This document shows, piece by piece, positions 25,856-32,948 of a DNA stretch of 61,602 bases (its first letter is position 1; every line of letters begins with the position of its first letter). Origin of the DNA: 13-1-40CM-64-14 sp036393975 (GTDB lineage Bacteria > Sysuimicrobiota > Sysuimicrobiia > Sysuimicrobiales > Kaftiobacteriaceae). The notes below the pieces were generated by a model. The model did no database searches and was not told the DNA's origin. It saw only the letters and a program-made list of their open reading frames with translations. Where the stretch lies: contig DASWFZ010000098.1 in assembly GCA_036393975.1 (NCBI GenBank), positions 1 through 61,602 of the forward strand, read 5' to 3'. The position numbers and the translations under genes were made by a program.

Positions 25856-27016
25856 CTACGCCACAAACAATCCCGTGAAGTACATGATGAGGAGTCCCGC
25901 TGCGAATCCGGCCACCTGATACCCGATAGCTGATCGCTCGCCGATGATCCACTTTACGAGTTCGTAGACGACTTGGAAGATGGCGCCGGCACCAATAGCT
26001 AGAAAGAGCGTGGCCACGATCGGTGAGTAGACGAGGCCGCCGATTAGGGCACCCAGAATCGTTGGGACCCCGGCCACCGCGCCGAGCACCGCCAGCGTGC
26101 CCGGCGCCGGCCGATCCCGCGCGACAGGCGCCACGATCCCCAGGCCTTCCGTGGTGTTGTGGAGCGTAAACCCCAGCACCAGAAATGTCCCAAGGGCCAC
26201 CTTGCCCAAGCTGTACGCCGACCCGATTGCCAGCCCCTCCCCCAAGTTGTGCAGGCCGATCCCGACCGCGATCAGAAATGCGAGGGCAAACCGACGCTGC
26301 ACGGCGTCACCGCCGGCGGACGCCCTGCGGCTGACGGCGATCAGCAGCAGCACGGTCAGAACGACCCCGACCAGCACCAGCGCCACTCCCTGGAATGCGG
26401 GCGGCAACGTGCCGGCGACCTCAAGCGCCTCATGGACGGCTTCTACTCCGAGAAACAGGAGTAGGCCGGCGGTGAGGCTGAGGAAGAAGGCGATCCACCG
26501 CTGGTTTAGTTCGCGCAGAAACGGGAACCACAGTAGCCCCAGCAGGACGGGGATAACGCCGACGTAGATGCCCAGCAAGGTGAACGTGGTCAGATAGCGG
26601 GCATCGACTGTCGGCGTGGCCGTGGCAACCTCCACCGTGTGCTCAAACGCGACCCCCGTGGACGTCAGGATCTTGATGTGGTGCGCCTCCCCCTGCACCC
26701 ACGGGTACCCGACGGTGATGGTGGCTCGCCCCAGCCTCGACACAGTGGCGCGAGGTTCCATCGTGAACTGCCAGTATGCGTCGTCGACCAAAACCTGAGC
26801 CACGGTTACAGTCTGAGGACCTCCATTGGTCACATGGATGACCATCGTCCCCGGGTTCAGCGTGACGCGATCGATGGTGAGCTGCTCTACCGGGGGAAAC
26901 GCTGCCACAAACACGCCCAGTGGGCCGAACCGCATCAGGACGCCCACCAAGCCGAGGAGCAGAAGAAGGGGGATGAGCGCCCACATCCAGCGGCGGGCGC
27001 GGCTAGATCCCGGCAT
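25856..27016 (-). CDS. ZIP family metal transporter with N-terminal extracytoplasmic domain
   Basis: 386 aa. Residue 10 onward is a membrane anchor. About residues 40-135 form an Ig/CARDB-like beta domain (VTLNPGTMVIHVTNGGPQTVTVAQV). The ZIP core with about eight helices then follows. The metal-binding helices read GIGLHNLGEGLAIGSAY and GFTLHNTTEGLGI, the HNxxEG motifs of ZIP helices IV and V. It overlaps the oxidase gene by 14 bases. ZIP proteins import Zn, Fe or Mn; pairing with a multicopper oxidase suggests Fe or Mn. The beta domain is unusual for ZIPs and may dock the oxidase. Confidence 0.82.
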   Translation of the reverse strand: MPGSSRARRWMWALIPLLLLLGLVGVLMRFGPLGVFVAAFPPVEQLTIDRVTLNPGTMVIHVTNGGPQTVTVAQVLVDDAYWQFTMEPRATVSRLGRATITVGYPWVQGEAHHIKILTSTGVAFEHTVEVATATPTVDARYLTTFTLLGIYVGVIPVLLGLLWFPFLRELNQRWIAFFLSLTAGLLLFLGVEAVHEALEVAGTLPPAFQGVALVLVGVVLTVLLLIAVSRRASAGGDAVQRRFALAFLIAVGIGLHNLGEGLAIGSAYSLGKVALGTFLVLGFTLHNTTEGLGIVAPVARDRPAPGTLAVLGAVAGVPTILGALIGGLVYSPIVATLFLAIGAGAIFQVVYELVKWIIGERSAIGYQVAGFAAGLLIMYFTGLFVA

Positions 27017-28133
27017 TGTCCGTTACCTCAAACAGACCCATCCAGCCCAGCTCGGTGAACTCAGTCTGATGCGCATGGAACATGAACCGCCCCGCGAACG
27101 GGAACCGCACTTCCAACACTGCTCGTTCCGCCTGGCAGAGCATGATGGTGTCCGTGTACTCCGACGGCGTCAGTGACGTTCCGGTGCGGTACGTGTGGAA
27201 GAAGTTGCCATGGATGTGGATAGAGTTGATGGGATCAAACTCCGTCAGGTTCACCAGGTAGATGCGGACCAGAGTGTTGCGCGTCACTCGGATTGGATGC
27301 TTCGCATAGTGAAACGCGATGGAGTTGACGGCGTAGAAATCGTTCTTGGCGTCAAAGTTGGTGTCGAAGCCGTTCATCACCAAGACTAGCTCTTGCGCCG
27401 GCGGCCGACCCTGTTGCGGGTCGATGATAAACACCCCATACAGCCCCTTGTGGATGTGCCGTTTCAGCGGCAGCGCGTGACAGTGGTACAGGTGTAGGCC
27501 GAATGGAATCGCGTTAAATTCATAAGTAAATGTCCCACCCGGTTGAATCTCCCCGGGGCCGACGCCTGGTACTCCATCCATCTCTGACTTGTGGATCCCG
27601 TGGAAGTGCAGCGTGTGCGGGTGCGTGCCCGCGTTCACGAAGTGCACCCGCACTCGATCCCCCTCGCGCACGCGAAGCGTCGGACCGGGCACTGTGCCGT
27701 TGAAGGTCCACGCCGGGAAGAACACCCCGGGGGCGATCTCGATCTCGCGGTCGTAGGCGATGATCCTGAACTCCCGTTGCGTCCGGCCGTCCGGCAGTGT
27801 GCTCACTGTTCCGGTATCAAAGTGGGTGAGGTAGGTGAGTGGATCGAAGCCCAGGCGCTTGGTGTCCACATCACCGACGGTGAGATTGCCTCGATGCGCC
27901 GCTTCATGCGAACTGGTGTGCCCGCTGGAGGTCACCCGCGGCGTGGCGACCCCTAGCGCCGGGGCCGCAGCGGCAAAAGCAATGCTGCCGACCACACCGG
28001 CTCCGGCTCGCAAGAACTCCCGCCGGGTTGCATTACCATTTTGGGATGCTGGCGATGAAGGTCGAGGAAACCGCAATCTTGGGAGAAGACCAACGACACG
28101 TGCAACCAAGCATCGAAGGGCTCGGGCATTCAT
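27003..28133 (-). CDS. Tat-exported two-domain multicopper oxidase
   Basis: 376 aa. A Tat signal with TRREFLRAG (R37-R38) is followed by a hydrophobic stretch. Four HxH copper motifs are visible: HFHGIHKSEMDG, LYHCHALPLKRHIHKGLYG, SIHIHGNFFH and MFHAHQTEFTELGWMG. The type 1 copper cysteine (HCH) lies in the first cupredoxin domain and not the second, as in the type C two-domain oxidases. Likely a metal oxidase or laccase acting outside the cytoplasmic membrane. A GGGAG ribosome site precedes the ATG. Probable operon with ZIP and TatA, downstream of the palindromic promoter at 28165-28207. Confidence 0.87.
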   Translation of the reverse strand: MNARALRCLVARVVGLLPRLRFPRPSSPASQNGNATRREFLRAGAGVVGSIAFAAAAPALGVATPRVTSSGHTSSHEAAHRGNLTVGDVDTKRLGFDPLTYLTHFDTGTVSTLPDGRTQREFRIIAYDREIEIAPGVFFPAWTFNGTVPGPTLRVREGDRVRVHFVNAGTHPHTLHFHGIHKSEMDGVPGVGPGEIQPGGTFTYEFNAIPFGLHLYHCHALPLKRHIHKGLYGVFIIDPQQGRPPAQELVLVMNGFDTNFDAKNDFYAVNSIAFHYAKHPIRVTRNTLVRIYLVNLTEFDPINSIHIHGNFFHTYRTGTSLTPSEYTDTIMLCQAERAVLEVRFPFAGRFMFHAHQTEFTELGWMGLFEVTDNAGI

Positions 28134-28164
28134 CTGGATCTCCCTGACTTTAGCCTCAAATAAA

Positions 28165-28207
28165 TTAGTCTAGACTAAATCATAGACCGCCCCGGTGCGC
28201 CGGTCAA
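28165..28207 (-). promoter_or_regulatory. Promoter with DtxR-like palindrome for the oxidase-ZIP-TatA operon
   Basis: On the minus strand TTGACC (28207-28202), a 17-base spacer and TATGAT (28184-28179) form a near-consensus sigma-70 promoter. Immediately downstream, over the expected transcription start, lies the perfect 14-base palindrome TTAGTCTAGACTAA (28165-28178). Its TTAG...CTAA arms resemble operators of DtxR-family iron or manganese repressors. This predicts metal-dependent repression of the operon. The regulator itself is not in the window. Confidence 0.7.
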
Positions 28208-28428
28208 CCCCTGACGGCCCAAACATCTCCGCTGGGTTTTCCCGGAGCTCGCGGGGAGGCTTTCAAACCACGGGTGGCTCATCCGGCGCTATGGCCTCCA
28301 ATAGCTGGGGCTTGGTGGGCGGAAAAAAGCGGTCGTCGGTGGACGTGGAAAGAAACTTGGAAGTCGCGGAATCACCATCTATGCAGCGGTCGGGACGTCC
28401 GCAGACGTTGGTAGAAGATTGCTAGATC

Positions 28429-28477
28429 GGACTCCTAAGCCCCCGGGCGGGGGGTTGATTCCCTCCGGGCCCGCCAA
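28429..28477 (+). repeat. Fourth tRNA-Arg 3'-half copy (att site, right end of island C)
   Basis: The copy runs from GGACTCCTAAG through GGGCCCGCCAA. It carries several changes in the variable loop/T-stem region, but the T-loop-to-CCA end is intact. The 130 bases to the right resemble those right of the second copy (about 80% by eye), so both were left ends of related elements. Confidence 0.8.
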
Positions 28478-28557
28478 CCCGCATTAGGACGGCGTTTTTG
28501 CAATTTCGCGTCTGCAGAATCCTACAAAAAACCCCTGCTCCCCCGCTCCACGAGACC

Positions 28558-28612
28558 ATAGAAACGCTCCTGCTGACGAAGCAGGCGCGGGCTCAGATTT
28601 CCAACAACCTTG
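28558..28612 (+). pseudogene. N-terminal scrap of a tyrosine integrase
   Basis: ATA-GAA-ACG-CTC-CTG-CTG-ACG-AAG-CAG aligns with the MQPLVLTKQ start of the integrase remnant at 17916, with the ATG mutated to ATA. Homology fades after about 18 codons. It identifies a second, nearly erased integrase beside the fourth att copy. Confidence 0.55.
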
Positions 28613-28931
28613 GGCCGGCAGGGAGGTTGAAGAGGAAGTGCCCGCTCAAGTGCGTGTAACTCCTTGTGTTCGATGGCTCTCCCCCAGCCGTGTAGTCCGT
28701 TTACAGAAGGATGAGGGGAGTTCAAAAGTAGCGATGCTGTAGACAATACTCCCGAGCAACGGCCATAAGCTCTTAGTGACAGCTGGCGAAAGCGTACCAA
28801 GGTTCACAACGGAGGCGCGTGTTCGGATCGACCTGTAGCTGGTGCTGTACCGGCCTCCCGTCCAAAGGGCCAGGAGGCGCGTCTGCAGCCCGCGAAATAG
28901 TTCGGTCGTGCCGACGCTACCTTCTGATGAA
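28613..28931. other. Gap before the cyclase gene
   Basis: About 320 bases with no supportable gene. This is presumably decayed element sequence to the right of the fourth att copy. No further att copy is seen to the right, so the outer limit of this remnant is unknown. Confidence 0.4.
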
Positions 28932-29117
28932 ATGTGGCGACAACTCCTGACCGGAAAAAACCCCCAGATGCACAGGATGCGAGCGCTTCATCGACTCCTG
29001 CCGGCGAGCCCTCGGTGCAGGCTCTGTGCGGCCCCTTTCGGTGGGGTCGGCAGCCTCCTGATGCGGGTGATGGGGCATGGACCGTCACGGAAGAACCCTA
29101 ACTTCTGCAATACCTGA
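28932..29117 (+). pseudogene. Zinc-finger N-terminal segment of a nucleotide cyclase, ended by in-frame TGA
   Basis: From ATG 28932 (MWRQLLTGKNP) the frame runs through PRCRLCAAPFGG and KNPNFCNT to a TGA at 29115, then continues in the same frame without interruption into the cyclase domain. The pattern C-x2-C ... C-x2-[TGA] puts the stop exactly where the fourth zinc-ligand cysteine (TGT/TGC) should be. This fits a single TGT/TGC to TGA change, a base-call error, or stop-codon recoding. The segment matches the small zinc-finger leader I know from this cyclase group. Confidence 0.6.
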
Positions 29118-29123
29118 GATATC

Positions 29124-29702
29124 GTGGCGCGCACGCACCCGGGCGGTGCGGAGATCGAGCTCTCCCTCTTGTTTGCTGACGTCCGCGGCTCCTCGACTCT
29201 GGCCGAGCGGATGAGCCCCGCGGAGTTCAGTCAGATCATGAACCGGTTCTACGCGGTGGCAAACAACATTCTGATTAGCTCGGATGCTCTCATCGACAAG
29301 CTTGTGGGGGATGAGGTCGTCGCCTTCTACATCCCGGCCGTCGGATTGGATCATCCGCGCTTTGCGATCAACGCGGCGCAGGCCCTGCTTCGAGCGACCG
29401 GCCACGCGGATCCTGGCGGGCCTTGGATTCCGGTCGGCGTCGGCGTCCATACCGGCATCGCCTATGTCGGCTCGGTGGGGACGAAAGAAACTGTTACGGA
29501 CTGGACAGCGCTGGGCGATGCAGTCAACGTCGCGGCCAGGCTGGCGCAGGTCGCCCAGGCCGGCGAGGCACTCATCAGCGACGCGGCGTATGCAGCATCC
29601 GCCCTCGACCTCGGCGCGTTGGAGCGCCGCCGGCTGGAGTTGAAAGGTCGCACGGAACCCATCGGCGTCCACGTGGTGCGCGCATCTCGTGCCACGATTT
29701 GA
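29124..29702 (+). CDS. Class III adenylate/guanylate cyclase catalytic domain
   Basis: 192 aa from GTG 29124, in frame with the zinc-finger segment before the TGA. Metal aspartates are D19 (LLFADVRGSS) and D63 (VGDEVVAF). GDAVNVAARLA supplies the transition-state Asn and Arg, so the domain looks catalytically complete. Without readthrough it would be made as a bare catalytic domain from a weak GTG start. Two cNMP-binding-domain genes follow within 3 kb. Confidence 0.8.
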   Translation: MARTHPGGAEIELSLLFADVRGSSTLAERMSPAEFSQIMNRFYAVANNILISSDALIDKLVGDEVVAFYIPAVGLDHPRFAINAAQALLRATGHADPGGPWIPVGVGVHTGIAYVGSVGTKETVTDWTALGDAVNVAARLAQVAQAGEALISDAAYAASALDLGALERRRLELKGRTEPIGVHVVRASRATI

Positions 29703-30093
29703 GGTTAGACTCTGGGTCAGGAGACCATTGCTCGCACGATGCACTTTGGCCGCCTCGTAGCACGGCCAGTGTCTACACGTCAGCATCGGAGCGGGGCCTG
29801 GCTACGCAAGGTCGAGCGGGATGAGGACTGCCCCAGCCCTAGTGCAAGACGCGTGGGACTGAGCAAGGCCTCCAGACTGACTTCGTCGCCCTAGAGCATG
29901 TGCCCATGTCACGTCCCCATCGCCGCGAGCCGGGGATCACTCCTCCGCTCGTAAGAAGCCAGTGCCGATCGGCTGGTGCACGGACGCAGTGGCTTGAGCC
30001 TACTTGAACAGTTTCGAGTGTTGAACAGTTGAAAAATCACACCCCACCCAGTCACCGCACTGCGTTGTCACCTTCCAGGAATCGGGGAACTCC
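29703..30093. other. Intergenic region before the CNB-FMO pair
   Basis: About 390 bases without a supportable gene. The right part carries an exact direct repeat TTGAACAGTT at 30004-30013 and 30021-30030 (period 17), about 65 bases before the next start codon. This is possibly a pair of regulator sites or a promoter -35 region. Confidence 0.4.
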
Positions 30094-30513
30094 GTGATGA
30101 GTCGGGCGGAACTGATTGACACGCTCGCTGGGCTGGCACTATTTGCGGATCTGTCGCGCCCCCAGTTGGAAGCCGTGGCGCATACCTTCGAGGAGGAATA
30201 CTTCGCGGACGGACAGCGCGTCCTACGGCAGGGATTTTCCGGCAGCAACCTCTACATTGTCGTCAGCGGTCAGGCCGCGGTCCACGTGGATGGTACGCAA
30301 CGGACGATACTGTCCCGGGGGGATTTCTTTGGGGAGATCTCCATTCTCCTCGGAGAGCCGCCGGTCGCAGATGTCGTTGCCATGGGCCCTCTGCGCTGCC
30401 TCGCCCTCGCTGGTTCTGAGGTAGAGACCTTCCTACTAGCCTATCCTCGTGTGACCTACCGGATGCTACAGGCCGAAGCACGGCGCGTGCGGAGCACCAA
30501 CTTGTGGCGGTGA
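30094..30513 (+). CDS. Small cyclic nucleotide-binding-domain protein (no DNA-binding domain)
   Basis: 139 aa (GTG 30094 or ATG 30097), essentially one CNB domain. The phosphate-binding cassette reads FFGEISILLGEPPVADVVA. FGE is present, but the Arg that grips the cyclic phosphate (usually in R-x-A) is replaced by Val, so cNMP binding is doubtful or altered. No helix-turn-helix follows, unlike Crp/Fnr regulators. It overlaps the monooxygenase gene by 10 bases, suggesting the two proteins work together. The partner role is inferred. Confidence 0.8.
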   Translation: MMSRAELIDTLAGLALFADLSRPQLEAVAHTFEEEYFADGQRVLRQGFSGSNLYIVVSGQAAVHVDGTQRTILSRGDFFGEISILLGEPPVADVVAMGPLRCLALAGSEVETFLLAYPRVTYRMLQAEARRVRSTNLWR

Positions 30514-32036
30514 CGCGCCGGCAGCCCCAGTCCCGCCGGCGGCGTAGCGCGTCGGTGCGTCCGTTTCCGCCCGGGTGGTACCCGGTCATTACCGTCGGTA
30601 GCGGCCCGGGCGGGTTGCAGACCAGTTACTTCCTGCGGCGGCTTGGCGTCGAGCATGCCGCCCTCTCGGCGGATCCGGGGGCAGGGGGCATGTTCCGTCG
30701 CTATCCGCTCTTTCAGCGGCTCATCAGCTGGTCCAAGCCGTACGCGCCGGTCGAGCGTGGCACACGGCCGTACGAGTGGTACGACTGGAACAGCCTGCTG
30801 GGGGATGCACCGGGTCACGGGGCGCTCGTCCCAGAGTTCATGGACGGGAATTCGTATTTCCCCTCGCGCACCGCGATGGAACGCGGCTTGGCCGCATTTG
30901 CTGATCGCGCCCGCGTGCCGGTCAGGTACAACTGCCGATGGGAAGGGACGAAGAGAACCGATGATGGGTTCGTGCTGGTCACTAGCGACGGTGAGTACGC
31001 CTGCCGCGTGGTCGTGTTCGCCATCGGCATGGCGGAGCCGTGGACTCCTGAGGTGCCCGGCATGGATCTGGTCCCGCACTACGTGCGAACGGCATCGCCG
31101 CGCGAGTATGCGGATAAGCGGGTCGTGATCCTCGGCAAGCGCAATTCAGGGTTTGAAGTGGCCGATGCCCTGTTGCCGTGGGCGCGCCAGATTATTTTGT
31201 TGTCTCCGCGGCCGGCGCTCCTGTCCATTCACAGCCGCTCGACCGCCGGTGTTCGCGCCCGGTATTTGCTCCCGTACGAGGATCATGTGCTCGGCGGCGG
31301 AGTGTTCGTCCTGGATGCCGCGACCGAACGCATCGAGCGCACCCCCTCAGGGTACCGCGTCTACGCCAAGGGCACGACGCGACCGAGTGATTTTGCCCTC
31401 GACACCGATACGGTCATCGCCGCAACCGGCTTCACGACGCCACTACTGGATCTCCGTACCCTGGGGGTTGCGACGTTCAACCAAGATCGACTGCCCGCGT
31501 TGACCCCGTTCTGGGAGAGTACGACGGTGCGCGGAGTCTTTTTCGCCGGAACGGTTACCCAGGGAGCGATCGGGCTGAAAAAACACGGGATCCCCAGCAA
31601 CTCGGGCGGGGTCGCAGGGTTCAGGCACAATGCACGCGTGCTAGCGCGTCATTTAGCGGAGACCTACTTTGGCATCACCGTCCCACGGGCCGGTCTGCGG
31701 CGGGACAATGTGGTACTGCACCTGTTATCGGAAGTGACGCACGCTCCCGAATTGTGGAATCAGCGTTCATATCTGGCCCGCGTGGTGAACGTGCACTCGC
31801 GCGAAAGGATCGAGGAAGAAGGGATTCTGCCGCTCTCCCACTTCGTTGATGTGGGCGGGCCCGATGCGGTCGCGATCGTCCTGGAGACCGACCAGACGGG
31901 CGATCACCACCCGGCTGTCTACGTTCGCCGCGGCGGCCGCGTGACCGAACACGTACTCCCGTCAGACCCCCTGCACAACTTCGAAACGCCCGCCCACCGT
32001 GCGCAACTGACCGCGCTACTGGACGGACTGCTGTAG
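30504..32036 (+). CDS. Flavin-containing monooxygenase-like NAD(P)-binding oxidoreductase
   Basis: 510 aa from GTG 30504. The FAD dinucleotide motif is VGSGPGGLQTSYFLRRLG and the second nucleotide motif is VILGKRNSGFEVADALL; ATGFTTPLLDL is the usual ATG segment. 'YVRTASPREYADKRVVI' precedes the second motif, as in FMO/Baeyer-Villiger relatives, but the full FMO fingerprint is not clear. The C-terminal 120 residues (from about 390) are an extra domain. Its gene overlaps a cNMP-binding-domain gene, so a cyclic-nucleotide-gated or redox-linked control is possible but untested. Confidence 0.78.
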   Translation: MAVTRRQPQSRRRRSASVRPFPPGWYPVITVGSGPGGLQTSYFLRRLGVEHAALSADPGAGGMFRRYPLFQRLISWSKPYAPVERGTRPYEWYDWNSLLGDAPGHGALVPEFMDGNSYFPSRTAMERGLAAFADRARVPVRYNCRWEGTKRTDDGFVLVTSDGEYACRVVVFAIGMAEPWTPEVPGMDLVPHYVRTASPREYADKRVVILGKRNSGFEVADALLPWARQIILLSPRPALLSIHSRSTAGVRARYLLPYEDHVLGGGVFVLDAATERIERTPSGYRVYAKGTTRPSDFALDTDTVIAATGFTTPLLDLRTLGVATFNQDRLPALTPFWESTTVRGVFFAGTVTQGAIGLKKHGIPSNSGGVAGFRHNARVLARHLAETYFGITVPRAGLRRDNVVLHLLSEVTHAPELWNQRSYLARVVNVHSRERIEEEGILPLSHFVDVGGPDAVAIVLETDQTGDHHPAVYVRRGGRVTEHVLPSDPLHNFETPAHRAQLTALLDGLL

Positions 32037-32156
32037 ACCTATCCAACCCAAATCAGATCCACCCACCCCAAGATCGCACAACGAGGATGGCTGAGCCCGG
32101 GTCTCCTTAACTCAACCATCTATCTGAGGGGTCAGGCAGAGTTGGTGGACTCGTAG

Positions 32157-32579
32157 TCAGTGCGTGTGTTGCTCGCTGACGCTGCGCAGACGACTGGCCA
32201 CGACGCGGAGGAGGGCAAGGGTCATCTTTGGGTTTTTCTCCAGGAGCTTTGAGAGCTCCCAGGAAGCCAAGGCGAGGCAGGTCGTGGGTTCCTCGGCGAT
32301 GACATGGGCCATCCGGGGCGTTTGGTCTAGCACCGACAATTCGCCGAAAAAGTCCCCCGGGCCCAGGCGGGCGATAACATTGTTCCCCCGCACCACTCTG
32401 GCCCGACCGGCGGCGATGAGGTAGAAGCCGGTTCCGACCTGGCCCTGTCGGACGACGTACCGCTCCGGCGCGAAGTCGATTTCGGTCATCAGGCCCACAA
32501 TCTCGCCCAGCGCCTTCGGGCCAACGCCGGAAAACAGACTGACCTTGCGCAACAGGGTGGTCTTTTGGTTCTTAGTCAA
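32157..32579 (-). CDS. Small cyclic nucleotide-binding-domain protein with intact phosphate cassette
   Basis: 140 aa, a single CNB domain without a DNA-binding part. The cassette FFGELSVLDQTPRMAHVIA keeps both Glu and the phosphate-binding Arg (PRMA), unlike the CNB protein at 30094. The start MTKNQKTTLLRKVSLFSGV is usual for CNB modules. It is convergent with the monooxygenase gene and lies at the end of the mannitol gene series on the minus strand, separated by 64 bases from the 98-aa gene. It may be a cNMP-dependent adaptor. Confidence 0.82.
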   Translation of the reverse strand: MTKNQKTTLLRKVSLFSGVGPKALGEIVGLMTEIDFAPERYVVRQGQVGTGFYLIAAGRARVVRGNNVIARLGPGDFFGELSVLDQTPRMAHVIAEEPTTCLALASWELSKLLEKNPKMTLALLRVVASRLRSVSEQHTH

Positions 32580-32642
32580 GGCCCTTGATTACTCCCAGGG
32601 TGGGTGCGAGTTGGTTCCCTCTGCATTCTTCCGTCTCCTGCG

Positions 32643-32939
32643 TCAGCGCAGTTTGACGTCCGGGGCCTTGAGGGTCGCCCCCGTCTCATCGAGGATCCCG
32701 ATCTTCGTCTGAATAGTCGCTCGGCTGGCGACAAACAGATCGTCGCGGTGAATCGCAAGAAAGCGGTAACCCAGAAGGGGCTTGAGCCGCGCGATGGCCG
32801 CGGGGATATCGTCCGGAGAGGGGGCCACGATGATCACACCCCCCGACGTGCGCACATCAACTTGGCCCGTGGGATCGGGGGTGCCCTGGAGTCGCTGGCA
32901 GAGACGGTCGATCAGTTCCTGGCGGGTGAGCCTGGGCAT
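32643..32939 (-). CDS. Hypothetical protein at the end of the mannitol operon
   Basis: 98 aa, not recognised. It begins MPRLTRQELIDRLCQRLQG and has an alpha-beta pattern with a segment of alternating hydrophobics (GGVIIVAPSPDD). No signal or membrane segment. It begins 9 bases after the mtlD stop on the same strand, so it is probably part of that transcript. Confidence 0.6.
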   Translation of the reverse strand: MPRLTRQELIDRLCQRLQGTPDPTGQVDVRTSGGVIIVAPSPDDIPAAIARLKPLLGYRFLAIHRDDLFVASRATIQTKIGILDETGATLKAPDVKLR

Positions 32940-32948
32940 TGTACGCTC

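Noticed and set aside
28195..28425. Open frame of 76 codons between the oxidase promoter and the fourth att copy
   Set aside because: No ribosome site or recognisable family; lies in decayed element DNA and overlaps the oxidase promoter at its left edge.
17770..28477. att copies as complete tRNA genes or tRNA pseudogenes
   Set aside because: Only the anticodon-loop-to-CCA half is preserved. Sequence to the left gives at most a faint resemblance to the 5' half and cannot form the acceptor and D stems.
29115..29160. SECIS element supporting selenocysteine at the cyclase TGA
   Set aside because: The local stem-loop lacks the GU-containing apical loop and proper distance of bacterial SECIS elements. 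Kept only as a question in the findings.
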